This document shows positions 46,872-63,850 of a DNA stretch of 64,000 nucleotides, one piece after another. The notes below the pieces were generated by a model. It was not told the DNA's origin and searched no databases. It was given only the letters and a program-made list of their open reading frames with translations. Both the position numbers and the translations under genes were made by a program. Origin of the DNA: Piscicola geometra (lineage: Eukaryota > Annelida > Clitellata > Hirudinida > Piscicolidae); the NCBI GenBank assembly GCA_943735955.1, contig OX030958.1, positions 3,354,031 through 3,418,030 of the forward strand, given 5' to 3'. Numbering within the stretch: the stretch's first letter is position 1; every line of letters starts with the position of its first letter.

Positions 46872-48264
46872 ATGAAAACTTTGATTTTTACGGCACTGCT
46901 TCTTGTTTTTTCGTGAGTTATTTCATTTTTTATTTAGAGTATTAGTCTATGATTCGATTAATTAAAATATATATACCTATCAAAGCTATTTAGAATTGTT
47001 TTGTTGTTGAGTTCATTATTCATGAATTACATTTATACCAACAGAAATTAACTTCTTTTTTCTCAGAGTAGCAATATTGGAAAGATGCAATGCATCACCT
47101 CATGTAAGAATTCCATTGAATACGGATGATAATTAATGTCTTTAAAACTTCATAACGAAGTATAAAAGCTTAATTGTCAAAAAAAAGAATTTATGAATTA
47201 AAATAACAAATTTAAAAGAAATTTACTAGAACCCAATCGAAGCTTTCTTAAATTCAAATCTTAAACTTTATTAAATCCTCAACAACCAAACTACAGGACG
47301 ATTTTGCTGATGCAGTTGGAATGGTTGGTGCGAAATAGGAGCAGAGCTGGATTTCCACACGGGCTTAAAGGGCTATAGCCCAGGGCGGCAGATTTAAAAA
47401 GACGTAAAATTTTGTAAATTAGTGTAAAATTTGAAACAAACTCCGCGCTATAGAAAGCTTTCAAAAACACATAAACAAAATTAAAACAAATTTTGACTTT
47501 AAAATGTATTTGTTCAACATCCAACGTTTTTTTCACAATATTTTATAAAACCATTTAAACAAATTAAATGTACTCGGGGTTTAAGTATTTTATTTTATAC
47601 ATCTTGACTATCATGTTTTAGTTTTGATGATAAGAATGTAAATCCAAATTCAAAGAGTCAAGCTTCGGGTTACCTTCGGCAACTAAAAAAACTAGAAACA
47701 ATTATTTATTCAGAAATTTAGTTCGATGATTTGTTATCTCGATTTCAAGTTAAAAGCCTCTGAATAATGGCTCGATGCTCGGTTGACATTACTTTTTTTT
47801 GAAAATTAACACCTAACATAAAATTTAAAAAATTAGAAACTATGAAGATTTAATGAAAGAACTATTTAAATGAATACAGACAGGCGAAGAAGCTGAAAAG
47901 TTTATTATATTGCATGATGCTGATGCAGAAGTGAGACATACATTTAATGAGTTCATTAAATTAGAATAATCAATATTTTGATCATTATAGATAAAAGTTA
48001 CTTCATTAATACATTCAGCAATTTGTATGTAATGAGGACTTTTTCAATTGTTAAAAATCATTATACTTTTAAAGTAAACACACTTCAATTAATAAACTTC
48101 AATTTAAGTTATAATAAAAGTACTACTGGTTTACTCGAAACATTCGTTCACAGGTTCATATTCTTCCGGAAGGTTCTCCAGTGACTGACGATCTTCGCCA
48201 AAAGAGAGTGCGAGTCTTTGTCGACGAGCATGGCGTTGTTGTGTCAGAGCCACACTATGGTTGA
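46872..48264 (+). CDS. Secreted peptide precursor, 71 residues
   Basis: Four exons join in frame: 46,872-46,912; 47,067-47,103; 47,297-47,323 (27 nt); 48,154-48,264. The start gives a clear signal peptide, MKTLIFTALLLVFSVAILE, probably cleaved after RCNA. The mature part is SPHDDFADAVGM followed by VHILPEGSPVTDDL. A dibasic site (QKR) precedes VRVFVDEHGVVVSEPHYG, the C-terminus, whose last Gly could be an amide donor. So it could be a neuropeptide or hormone-like precursor, or another small secreted factor. I recognise no family. Reading past the third exon instead gives a shorter end (DDFADAVGMVGAK), so two forms are possible. AATAAA at 48,302 follows the stop by 38 bp. The gene has a TATA box, unlike any other gene here. 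Confidence 0.68.
47338..47400. mobile_element. Decayed hAT-like end inside the peptide gene intron
   Basis: 'cagagctggatttccacacg' followed by 'gggctatagcccagggcggc' resembles one end of a hAT element. No matching right end or target duplication was found. Confidence 0.4.
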
Positions 48265-48301
48265 ACGAAGCTTGAAAGGAATCAAATCAAAGACAACTCA
48301 A

Positions 48302-48307
48302 AATAAA
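48302..48307 (+). terminator. Polyadenylation signal AATAAA (peptide gene)
   Basis: AATAAA 38 bp after the stop codon of the peptide gene. Confidence 0.6.
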
Positions 48308-48388
48308 ATTTTGTTGAGTATTAGATATTTAGTTAATAAAGTAGAAAAAAAGTGTTTGTTTTAGTTTTTACAATTTTTGTTACAAGTT

Positions 48389-48475
48389 TCGCTTGTACTG
48401 TATTTGTCGATACCGGTTCTTTGATTCCAACCCTGGGGAGGACCCCCCAAGATTTTCCGCTAATCGCTGCCCCTG
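48389..48475. repeat. Dispersed repeat, copy B (about 87 bp)
   Basis: Same orientation and nearly the same sequence as 42,493-42,580. It lies just past the polyadenylation signal of the peptide gene. Confidence 0.75.
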
Positions 48476-48943
48476 TATCTTATACAGGTCATTGCATCGC
48501 TTTTAACGTAATTATAGTGTTTTTATCATTTATAAAAGGTTTTTTATCGTAAAGATGAAGATAAATAAAAGTTTTGGTATTTTAGTTAAAAGTTGTTACA
48601 GAATACTTCAAGTAATTAATATGACTCAATTATGTAGATAGATCTCATGATAATAATAGTTTGAAATCAATTTCTTTATTTCATTTTTTTCGTTTTATAG
48701 TATAAAATTTATACTGTATGAATTTAATAATATTACCTTAGTTTTCAAGTATCTTAATTGTTTTAAATAAATATTAATTATCAAGCACTACATCAATAGG
48801 TTATTTATAGTTTAACTATTAATCTAATTTTCCAAGAATTCACTATAATATTCTGTAAAAAGAACAAGACTAAGGAAGCGATCCAGCTAGGAAAATATTA
48901 ATATGACTCATTCACCATTTTTTATACGTAAATACTGAACAAA

Positions 48944-53827
<4,884 letters not shown>

Positions 53828-53829
53828 GG

Positions 53830-55160
53830 CTTTTTCATCGGCGCTGATCGGGTGACATACGGTGGATGTTGTTGGAGCGGATTGTAGCTTGCATGTTCTC
53901 GGTTGTTCTGTACTGCAATATTCTTAGAAATTATCTTGGTTTTTAAAGTTTGAATCGTACACTTTCTTTGGTACAGTTGAGTGATACACACAATGCATAC
54001 GTTCGTTCTGGACGCTTGAAGACTTCCTGTGTACTTCCGTAGAATCTATCACGTTTAGAAGTTTCAATGGCTCTTCTTGTACCTAGTTTGCTTTTAGTTT
54101 GTGTGTTTTTAGATTTGTTTTTACCTAATTTATTCCATTATTTTCTGCTCTCAGAAGATTACGTTTGAAAAATGGCATTTCATTTGATAGATTTGTAAAA
54201 ATCATTTTTGTCTATTTTGAATTTATATAAAAAAATATCATTGTATTGTAATTTGTTTGACTTATTTGATGATTATTTTGTATTTTTATTTGTGATGACT
54301 TAATATTGAACTTGATGTTGGCAGTTCCATTTCAGCCGCTAAAGTTTGAAGGATCTAAAAGTTTTCACTGCTTTTGCCATGGTCAACATCGGCTCTCAAA
54401 AGTTGTTCTTCGTCTTTGCAGTCCTCAAACGCTATTTCTTCCATCTGTGATTCCGAGTAATATTAAAGTCGGCGATTTTAACATCGTTAAAAGAAGAATT
54501 TATCATTTTAAATGGCTCAAATGTTGTTAAAACACGAGATATTTAGAGTTTAAGATCGGAATATTGCCCTTAAAAATATCTTTATCACCATTGAGGGTAG
54601 TTTTAATTGTTTATTTGAAGCAATGTCTCAAATCATCTTCATCATAGCGTGTTACATCCATGTAGCGTATTTCACTTGTTGATTTGAAAAATTGGCAAAA
54701 TAATTTATTGTTGAAGGTTTTATTTTTTAAATCTAAACTTTCATCAACATTTACATTTTTAAACAGGCTTTTGGAAAAATTAAAACAATAAACTTAAGGT
54801 TTGATCAAAATAAATTTTAGTAAATTCATTAATTTTTTTACTAATAATTATTTTGAAAATTAAATCAGCAATTTTTAAAACTTAAAAAAATTAAACTTTT
54901 AAACCCAATTTCAACATCTGGCCTTTCATATTGCCATCATGTCGCCTATTGACGTCTTCCAGTTCTTGCTTTGGCTGTTGGCAAGGGTGCGTTTTGGTTG
55001 ACAAGAGCAAGTTTTCCAAATGAAAAACATTGACGATAAATGTGTTTGTGAGTATAAAGATTGTATTGATAGGCTGGTTGAAAATCTGCATCAAATATTA
55101 AACAGTTGCGCTATCAAAAAATCAACTGGCAACGGCTTCATCATCGAGTCACCAACCAAA
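53830..55160. other. 3' UTR or flank of RASSF, then spacer; no gene supported
   Basis: AT-rich unique sequence. A short frame at 55,020-55,160 (MKNIDDKCVCEYKDCIDRLV...) runs into the minisatellite; I could not link it to a family or to other exons. Confidence 0.45.
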
Positions 55161-55163
55161 GCA

Positions 55164-58100
55164 TCACTCACCACACCAAACCTTCATCTATCCCACAACA
55201 CCACCCCACCACTCACCACACCAAACCTTCATCTATCCCACAACACCACCCCACCACTCACCACACCAAACCTTCATCTATCCCACAACACCACCCCACC
55301 ACTCACCACACCAAACCTTCATCTATCCCACAACACCACCCCACCACTCACCACACCAAACCTTCATCTATCCTACAACACCACCCCACCACTCACCACA
55401 CCAAACCTTCATCTATCCCACAACACCACCCCACCACTCACCACACCAAACCTTCATCTATCCCACAACACCACCCCACCACTCACCACACCAAACCTTC
55501 ATCTATCCCACAACACCACCCCACCACTCACCACACCAAACCTTCATCTATCCCACAACACCACCCCACCACTCACCACACCAAACCTTCATCTATCCCA
55601 CAACACCACCCCACCACTCACCACACCAAATCTTCATCTATCCCACAACACCACCCCACCACTCACCACACCAAACCTTCATCTATCCCACAACACCACC
55701 CCACCACTCACCACACCAAACCTTCATCTATCCCACAACACCACCCCACCACTCACCACACCAAACCTTCATCTATCCCACAACACCACCCCACCACTCA
55801 CCACACCAAACCTTCATCTATCCCACAACACCACCCCACCACTCACCACACCAAACCTTCATCTATCCCACAACACCACCCCACCACTCACCACACCAAA
55901 CCTTCATCTATCCCACAACACCACCCCACCACTCACCACACCAAACCTTCATCTATCCCACAACACCACCCCACCACTCACCACACCAAACCTTCATCTA
56001 TCCCACAACACCACCCCACCACTCACCACACCAAACCTTCATCTATCCCACAACACCACCCCACCACTCACCACACCAAACCTTCATCTATCCCACAACA
56101 CCACCCCACCACTCACCACACCAAACCTTCATCTATCCCACAACACCACCCCACCACTCACCACACCAAACCTTCATCTATCCCACAACACCACCCCACC
56201 ACTCACCACACCAAACCTTCATCTATCCCACAACACCACCCCACCACTCACCACACCAAACCTTCATCTATCCCACAACACCACCCCACCACTCACCACA
56301 CCAAACCTTCATCTATCCCACAACACCACCCCACCACTCACCACACCAAACCTTCATCTATCCCACAACACCACCCCACCACTCACCACACCAAACCTTC
56401 ATCTATCCCACAACACCACCCCACCACTCACCACACCAAACCTTCATCTATCCCACAACACCACCCCACCACTCACCACACCAAACCTTCATCTATCCCA
56501 CAACACCACCCCACCACTCACCACACCAAACCTTCATCTATCCCACAACACCACCCCACCACTCACCACACCAAACCTTCATCTATCCCACAACACCACC
56601 CCACCACTCACCACACCAAACCTTCATCTATCCCACAACACCACCCCACCACTCACCACACCAAACCTTCATCTATCCCACAACACCACCCCACCACTCA
56701 CCACACCAAACCTTCATCTATCCCACAACACCACCCCACCACTCACCACACCAAACCTTCATCTATCCCACAACACCACCCCACCACTCACCACACCAAA
56801 CCTTCATCTATCCCACAACACCACCCCACCACTCACCACACCAAACCTTCATCTATCCCACAACACCACCCCACCACTCACCACACCAAACCTTCATCTA
56901 TCCCACAACACCACCCCACCACTCACCACACCAAACCTTCATCTATCCCACAACACCACCCCACCACTCACCACACCAAACCTTCATCTATCCCACAACA
57001 CCACCCCACCACTCACCACACCAAACCTTCATCTATCCCACAACACCACCCCACCACAACACCACCCCACCACAACACCACCCCACCACTCACCACACCA
57101 AACCTTCATCTATCCCACAACACCACCCCACCACTCACCACACCAAACCTTCATCTATCCCACAACACCACCCCACCACTCACCACACCAAACCTTCATC
57201 TATCCCACAACACCACCCCACCACTCACCACACCAAACCTTCATCTATCCCACAACACCACCCCACCACTCACCACACCAAACCTTCATCTATCCCACAA
57301 CACCACCCCACCACTCACCACACCAAACCTTCATCTATCCCACAACACCACCCCACCACTCACCACACCAAACCTTCATCTATCCCACAACACCACCCCA
57401 CCACTCACCACACCAAACCTTCATCTATCCCACAACACCACCCCACCACTCACCACACCAAACCTTCATCTATCCCACAACACCACCCCACCACTCACCA
57501 CACCAAACCTTCATCTATCCCACAACACCACCCCACCACTCACCACACCAAACCTTCATCTATCCCACAACACCACCCCACCACTCACCACACCAAACCT
57601 TCATCTATCCCACAACACCACCCCACCACTCACCACACCAAACCTTCATCTATCCCACAACACCACCCCACCACTCACCACACCAAACCTTCATCTATCC
57701 CACAACACCACCCCACCACTCACCACACCAAACCTTCATCTATCCCACAACACCACCCCACCACTCACCACACCAAACCTTCATCTATCCCACAACACCA
57801 CCCCACCACTCACCACACCAAACCTTCATCTATCCCACAACACCACCCCACCACTCACCACACCAAACCTTCATCTATCCCACAACACCACCCCACCACT
57901 CACCACACCAAACCTTCATCTATCCCACAACACCACCCCACCACTCACCACACCAAACCTTCATCTATCCCACAACACCACCCCACCACTCACCACACCA
58001 AACCTTCATCTATCCCACAACACCACCCCACCACTCACCACACCAAACCTTCATCTATCCCACAACACCACCCCACCACTCACCACACCAAACCTTCATC

Positions 58101-58305
58101 TATCCCACAACACCACCCCACCACTCACCACACCAAACCTTCATCTATCCCACAACACCACCCCACCACTCACCACACCAAACCTTCATCTATCCCACAA
58201 CACCACCCCACCACTCACCACACCAAACCTTCATCTATCCCACAACACCACCCCACCACTCACCACACCAAACCTTCATCTATCCCACAACACCACCCCA
58301 CCACT
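55164..58305. repeat. 45-bp minisatellite, about 70 copies, plus strand without G
   Basis: Unit of 45 bp containing 'cacaccaaaccttcatctat' and 'cccacaacaccaccccacca'. It is nearly identical throughout: only two point changes (a T near 55,373, a T near 55,630) and one rearranged unit at 57,056-57,087, where 'ccaccacaacaccacc' is duplicated. The unit contains no G on the plus strand, so the array of more than 3 kb is G-free on that strand. The unit is a multiple of three, so two plus-strand frames are open for over 1,100 codons (LTTPNLHLSHNTTPP or HHTKPSSIPQHHPTT repeats). I do not regard either as a supported gene. Confidence 0.97.
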
Positions 58306-58535
58306 CCTGCTTTTCAACCGTCACCCATTCAAACCACGCCATCACTCATCCCACTTCACCGCAATTCATCCCTTCCATCTCCCACCAACCAAACACACCA
58401 CCCCAACCAACTAACCACACACTCCAAACTAACTAACCACACCCTTCCAACCAACCAACCACACCCTTCCAACCAACTAACCACACACGTCCAACTAACC
58501 AACCACTCCCTCCCCCCCCCAACAAAACACACCAC

Positions 58536-61500
58536 TCACTCAAGACACTTGATCTGGGCGATGGTGGCCAGGCTGAAGAGCACCCACTCGTAGAAGAGCA
58601 AGATCACGTCGTAATTAGACGTGCCTACCAAGTCCCTCGGAATCGCTGTGGTGTGGGGGGGGGTTGTGAGAATGCTTTTGAAGGTTTAATTCAGGCTAAT
58701 TAATATTAATTAACTTTAATTTAGGCTAATTAATCTTAATTAACTTTAATTCAGGCTAATTAATCTTAATTAACTTTAATTCAGATTTTATAATCCTAAT
58801 TAACTTTAATTCAAGCCTTTTAGTCGATTATTGCTTTCATTTATAGAAAATTAAATAACAGGTGATAATACTTCGAACCGTCTATATCAAAATTATTTAT
58901 ACAATTAAATAAAAGTTAATTTTTTATAAAAACGCTTCCATTAAAATTATAAATATATAAATCATTCCAACCTTCGATCTTCTCCTTGTAGACATTCACG
59001 TTCAAAGCATCCAGCTTGGAGTCGTAAGGTTCGAACTTCGATATTTTCGATCCCAATGACGAATCAAGGTACTGCATCAAGGGGTTTTCCAATGGTATCA
59101 ATATTGCTACTCGATATCGATTACTTGATCGAGCAACTCTAGCTTAAACGTTATCTGACTCTTTAACTCTGACTATGCTAATTCTCTTCAAAGGCACTCT
59201 TATGATTTCTAAAAAACTTTCTTTCATGTCCAGCTATTCTAGGCCTCCATATTTATGATTTTTAAATCATTCTTTTTTTATTTCCGATCCTTCCTCAACC
59301 AATCACAAGCCAGCATACCCCTCTGATGCTGTCCCAGTTTCGGGGCTGATGGCAAAAGATGTCCGGATAAACGAGGAGCATCAGACAGAACATGACCTCC
59401 TCCACCAAGGGCGGCACTGAAGGCAGGTTCACAAACGTGTTCCTGTCAAAGTAATTTTGAATTAACATTTTTATTTTATTAATAGATTAATTAATTAATT
59501 AATTATTTTAATAATTCAAATGTTGTAGTTTTTTTTTCTTTAAAATAATTGACTAGCCATTTTCTTCCAGTCAGGCGTGTTATCAACTTATTGGCGATTT
59601 CAACCAGGCAGATCTTTCGCACGACGTTTTGAATTTCTTCGGTTGAATCTTCCTTTTCTTTTTGTGTGTATTTTTGTTTGTGTATGTTAGTTTTTGCGTT
59701 TGTTTTTGAAGTCTTATTTATCTGTTATCACAAATGCTTGTTTATTTTAATCACCCACTCAATCGAAAGAATCTAAATCATCGAAGACCTCTGCACAACG
59801 CCAACAGTGCAGTATTTTTCAATGGGCTTTAAAATAAGCTATAACATCATCATTCTCAAGATCTTCATCATTATCATCATTATCATCATTATCATCACCA
59901 ACTCCATCATTATCATCACCAACTCCATCATTATCATCACCAACTCCATCATCATCACCATCTTTATAATCACCATCATCATCATCCTCATCACCATCAT
60001 CACCATCTTTATAATCACCATCATCATCATCCTCATCACCATCATCACCATCTTTATAATCACCATCATCATCATCCTCATCACCATCATCACCATCTTT
60101 ATAATCATCACCATCATCATCATTTTTATAATCACCATCATCACCATCATCATCACCATCATCATCATTTTTATAATCACCATCATCACCATCATCATCA
60201 CCATCATCATCATTTTTATAATCACCATCATCACCATCATCATCACCACCATCATCATTTTTATAATCACCATCATCACCATCATCATCACCACCATCAT
60301 CACCATCATCATCATTTTTATAATCACCATCATCACCATCACCATCACCATCATCATCATTTTTATAATCACCATCATCACCATCATCATCACCATCATC
60401 ACCATCTTTATAATCACCATCATCACCATCATCATCATTTTTATAATCACCATCATCACCATCATCATCACCATCATCATCACCATCATCATCATTTTTA
60501 TAATCACCATCATCACCATCATCATCATTTTTATAATCACCATCTTTATAATCACCATCATCATCATCATCATCACCATCATCATCATGACCAACTATTC
60601 TCATCTGTGATGACGTAGTGAAGTGCCTTGGTGCACACTTGTTGGTAGAAGAGGAGGCTTTGGAGGTCGAGCTTTGAGGCGCGCTTCCTGCCCAGGTTGA
60701 TGTAGAGCACGTACTTCGTCTGCTCCAAGGCGAAATATTGGAATTTTCTATAATAATAATAATATAAAAAATATTTTAATAATAATTATAATAATAACGA
60801 AAATAAAAATATAAAAAAAATATTATTAATAATAATAAAATAATAACAATAATAATAATAATAAAATAATAATAATAATAATAAAATAATAATAATGAAG
60901 ATAATTATTGTAGGGCGTATAAGCCAAACGAGCTTCCAGGCCACTTAGGCTGCAATTTAATTCGTCGCGCCTTTGGGTTACTAGGTTATCGGTGGCACTC
61001 GAACCTGGGACCGGTTGCCATTGGTCAAGCCGTGAGTCAATCAGCGAAAATAGGAATAATTCGTTGAAAATCTCGCTGCAACTCTTGGTAGTTGTGCTTA
61101 TTTTCAACTTTTAGCTATATCCTTGGAATCGTATTTACCATAGCCTCACTAAAGTGTTATTCAACATTTTATTATTATTATCATAAAAGATCATTTAATC
61201 GTGGTTAGGTAGTTAGTAGTGTGAGCTGGCCTGCAGAGAGAGGTCCTGGATGGGGAATGCGTAGTAGAAGTTGCCGAGACACACTCCGTACTTGGGCTGG
61301 CCCGAGTCGACGCATCCAAACAGCATTGGTCTGTCGTGCACGGTTGTTCAGGAAAAAGCATAAAATAAAATACAAAATATAAAATAATAAAATTTAAGTA
61401 ATAAAATAATAAAATTTAAGTAATAAAATAAAAAAATTAAATTAATAAAATTTAAGTAATAAAATAAAAAATTTAAATTAATAAAATTCAAAATAAAATA

Positions 61501-63722
61501 GAGACCTTGAAGTTACTTTAGAAACTCATAAAATATAAACTTAAACGCACCTGTAAAGGTTGTATGCACGTGCGATGTAGGGCAAGTGTTCGGTGTTGAC
61601 GAAGACTGGCTTGACGTTCGAAGGCTCGTACTCGGTCCTCGAGAAGTTCAGCAGACGACTCAGGTCTCCCTTGTCGTTCGGCACGCTGATCGAGGGAATC
61701 TTGCCTATCTCGGTGAAGTCGCTCGCTGCACGGAAGCTGATGAAGGGATGCCGCGAGGAAAAGCTTTTGGAGGGAGAGTGCGTTCTTTCTGGCGTCTTTT
61801 CAACGTCTTCACTGGCGAAGATGCCGCTGAGGGCAACACTCGGCTTGGCACTCGCTCTAGTCAGCGACTTCTGCATGGAACCCTTCTTGATGCTGCTCTT
61901 GCTCTTGAAATACTTCGTCTTCGGAACGACTAACTCGACGCTTTTTTTGGTTTGTAGTTGTGAAGAGTCGGTGTTTTGAGCGCCTTCCTTCAGCAAACTC
62001 GTGTTGGAGAATATCTTCTCCAGCGTCTTCTTGCGCTGCGACACACTCCTCCGCGACATCTCCTCCCTCACGGGCTTTGCGGCTCGTTTCTCGTAAGTGA
62101 CCATCTCCTGCAGGAAGTAGTCTTGGTTGCCGATGTCGAGACCCACGCGATAGATGGCAGCCCACTGGATGGTGGTCGAGAAGTGTTCTATCGATTCCAT
62201 GATCACCTTGAAGGCGCTCTGCATCTTCACGAAGTGCAAGTGCTGACTCAGCGTGATGCTCAGAGCTTTGCAAATCCCCTGTGTGAAAACTTTAGTTCTT
62301 CAGTGTGAGGTAAACTCGATTTTACTTTTCCTTACTTTAATCGTGAATAATCAAAGCATACATGAATAATAAATGACTTTCCCAACCTGAATGAATTCGA
62401 TTTTCTCGTCCTTAATGTAGTTCTTTTCATCCTTCGTCGTGTACTTCTTGAGCGCTCTCACCTCCAATCGACTCTCCACCTTCTCAATCTTTCCCATCGC
62501 AGCCGACAACAACCTATCATCGCCGTCCTCTTCATCACTCAAGGAAGACAGGCTGGTCGTCAAAGCCGTCTCTGATTTGTCGTCTGTTGACAACTCGATC
62601 AACTCGACCTCACAACGTTTAAGGAAGTAGTCCATGAAGGAAACAGAGGTGGTGTTCATGTGAGTGAGGTTCAGGTTCTTCAACTTGGACGAACTGAACG
62701 AGTATCTGGAAAGAAACTTTGAGACCGTCATGTCTTTTTTCTGTGTAGTAAAGAAAGACTTGACAAAAGTTCAAATTTTCTAAATTCCAAATATTTTATT
62801 TAATTTTTAATTTGAAAATGTGTGACAAGTACTTTAGAATCTGACTCAGGCATCTCCAAACAAATTCCTATTTCAGCTCACGACAAGCACCACCTGATTC
62901 AAGAGTCTCTTATCCAGATAAATCTTGTCCTTGTCGATGGGCAGCGTGGCAGGCCTGGTGGAAGCGGTCATGGCGGGCAGGTTGTCGACTGCAAAGACGC
63001 CCAGCACTCGGTTCGTCACGTCCAGAATCGGACAAAACACCATCGAACCCTCGCCTATTTCCTGCGGTGGAGTATTTTTAATTGCGTTCGAGCATTTATT
63101 CAAACTTTCAGTTGCTTACTTGAGGCATTCTCCTAATCCCAAACAGCAGTTAGAGAGTGTGTATAAACTTTGAACAAATCTTTTCTACGATCTACATACC
63201 ATTTTCGAACACAACTTTCAAGACAAAGCACTTGAAAGAAAAAGGAGAAAACAAAACTCTAACATTTCTGAGATGACGGTCCCAAAGGTCTGCCACCACG
63301 TTGGGGTGCATGCCGATGTTCCTGACCACCGCCATTTCTTTCGTCTTCACCACTTCGTAACTGAATGAAGCACAAGAAGAAATTTGATTCAATCGCATGA
63401 TTCCGTTAAGTTTGATGAATGAAAATTTAAAAACAATGGAAAATAAAAGTTAAAAAATAAAAACTTGAGATTTTAACGTTCATTCTTTATTGTCTTTACA
63501 CTGAAGCCTGAAAACAAATGAGAGTAATATCCACAGTCTCGAAGACCTGAAGGAGTGCGGGAAGTACTGCAGGTAGGAGCCGACCACTGGCAGCTCCTTG
63601 TCCTCGCTCTTGAAGTGCAGGCGCAGCAGCGTGTACTCTCCCATCACCTCGACTGGGGCCACCTTCTCCAAGAAGGAGATCGTCACCGAGAGGTTCCGGT
63701 CGCTGAACAACTCGTTCTTGTC
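58536..63722 (-). CDS. Large protein with GAF-like segment (possible EFCAB5 homologue), 3' part only
   Basis: Minus-strand exons: 63,722-63,547; 63,360-63,264; 63,061-62,894; 62,705-62,387; 62,278-61,551; 61,330-61,231; 60,747-60,592; 59,442-59,319; 59,071-58,972; 58,645-58,536 (stop). The 5' end lies outside the window. The third exon (GEGSMVFCPILDVTNRVLGV, FAVDNLPAM) looks like a GAF-type sensor fold. A long exon follows with helices (KVIMESIEHFSTTIQWAAIY) and a basic Ser-rich linker. The C-terminal block is well-ordered: FGCVDSGQPKYGVCLGNFYY, ALEQTKYVLYINLG, VPPLVEEVMFCLMLLVYPD, NYDVILLFYEWVLFSLATIA. From memory the layout suits EFCAB5, a ciliary/testis protein, but I cannot confirm it. 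Two joins (62,894 to 62,705; 61,231 to 60,747) do not keep phase, so small exons or other splice sites are missing. Confidence 0.68.
58685..58815. repeat. About 31-bp tandem repeat, four copies
   Basis: Units of 'ggctaattaatcttaattaa' plus 'ctttaattca', in the last intron of the GAF-like gene. Confidence 0.8.
59860..60591. repeat. (CATCAC/TTTATAATCACC)n complex repeat filling an intron
   Basis: About 730 bp of CAT and CAC triplets punctuated by 'tttataatcaccatcatcac' at irregular spacing. On the gene strand (minus) it begins at the splice donor at 60,591 (TTG then GTCATGATGATG). All three long reading frames through it (Asp-rich, Ile-rich, Met-rich) are repeat products. Confidence 0.95.
60748..60900. 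repeat. (AAT)n-rich tract next to a splice acceptor
   Basis: AAT triplets with AAAT variants. On the minus strand the tract runs into the acceptor (ATTATTATAG) of the exon starting at 60,747. It is also the tail of the adjacent SINE copy. Confidence 0.85.
60896..61050 (-). mobile_element. tRNA-derived SINE (copy 2)
   Basis: Read on the minus strand it matches copy 1 at 31,802: 'cggcttgaccaat', B box 'ggttcgagtgccacc', 'cctagtaaccca', 'gcagcctaagtggcct' and 'atacgcc', ending in an (ATT)n tail. The 5' (A-box) part is missing, so it is 5' truncated. It lies in an intron of the GAF-like gene, same strand. Confidence 0.75.
61370..61500. repeat. AAT-rich short tandem repeat
   Basis: Repeats of 'aataaaatttaagtaataaa' with variable A runs, in an intron of the GAF-like gene. 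Confidence 0.8.
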
Positions 63723-63850
63723 CTGCAACATTTTTGTCGCTTTGGAGTTTGGAGGTTAACGATCACGTTTCAAAGAGTTATTAAGAAAACATTTAAGTTA
63801 TGAGTGTTAGTAATTAAAATTATTAGTTTACATGATATTCAATTAAAACC

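Noticed and set aside
47338..48475. One hAT element from 47,338 to 48,475
   Set aside because: It would contain the last exon of the peptide gene, and the two ends are not inverted repeats of one another.
59807..60610. Ile-, Met- and Asp-rich frames of about 250 codons
   Set aside because: All three arise from the CAT/CAC array, which lies between two in-phase exons of the minus-strand gene.
61586..62308. Plus-strand frames over the GAF-like gene
   Set aside because: Opposite-strand shadows of the 728-nt minus-strand exon; no splice or domain support.
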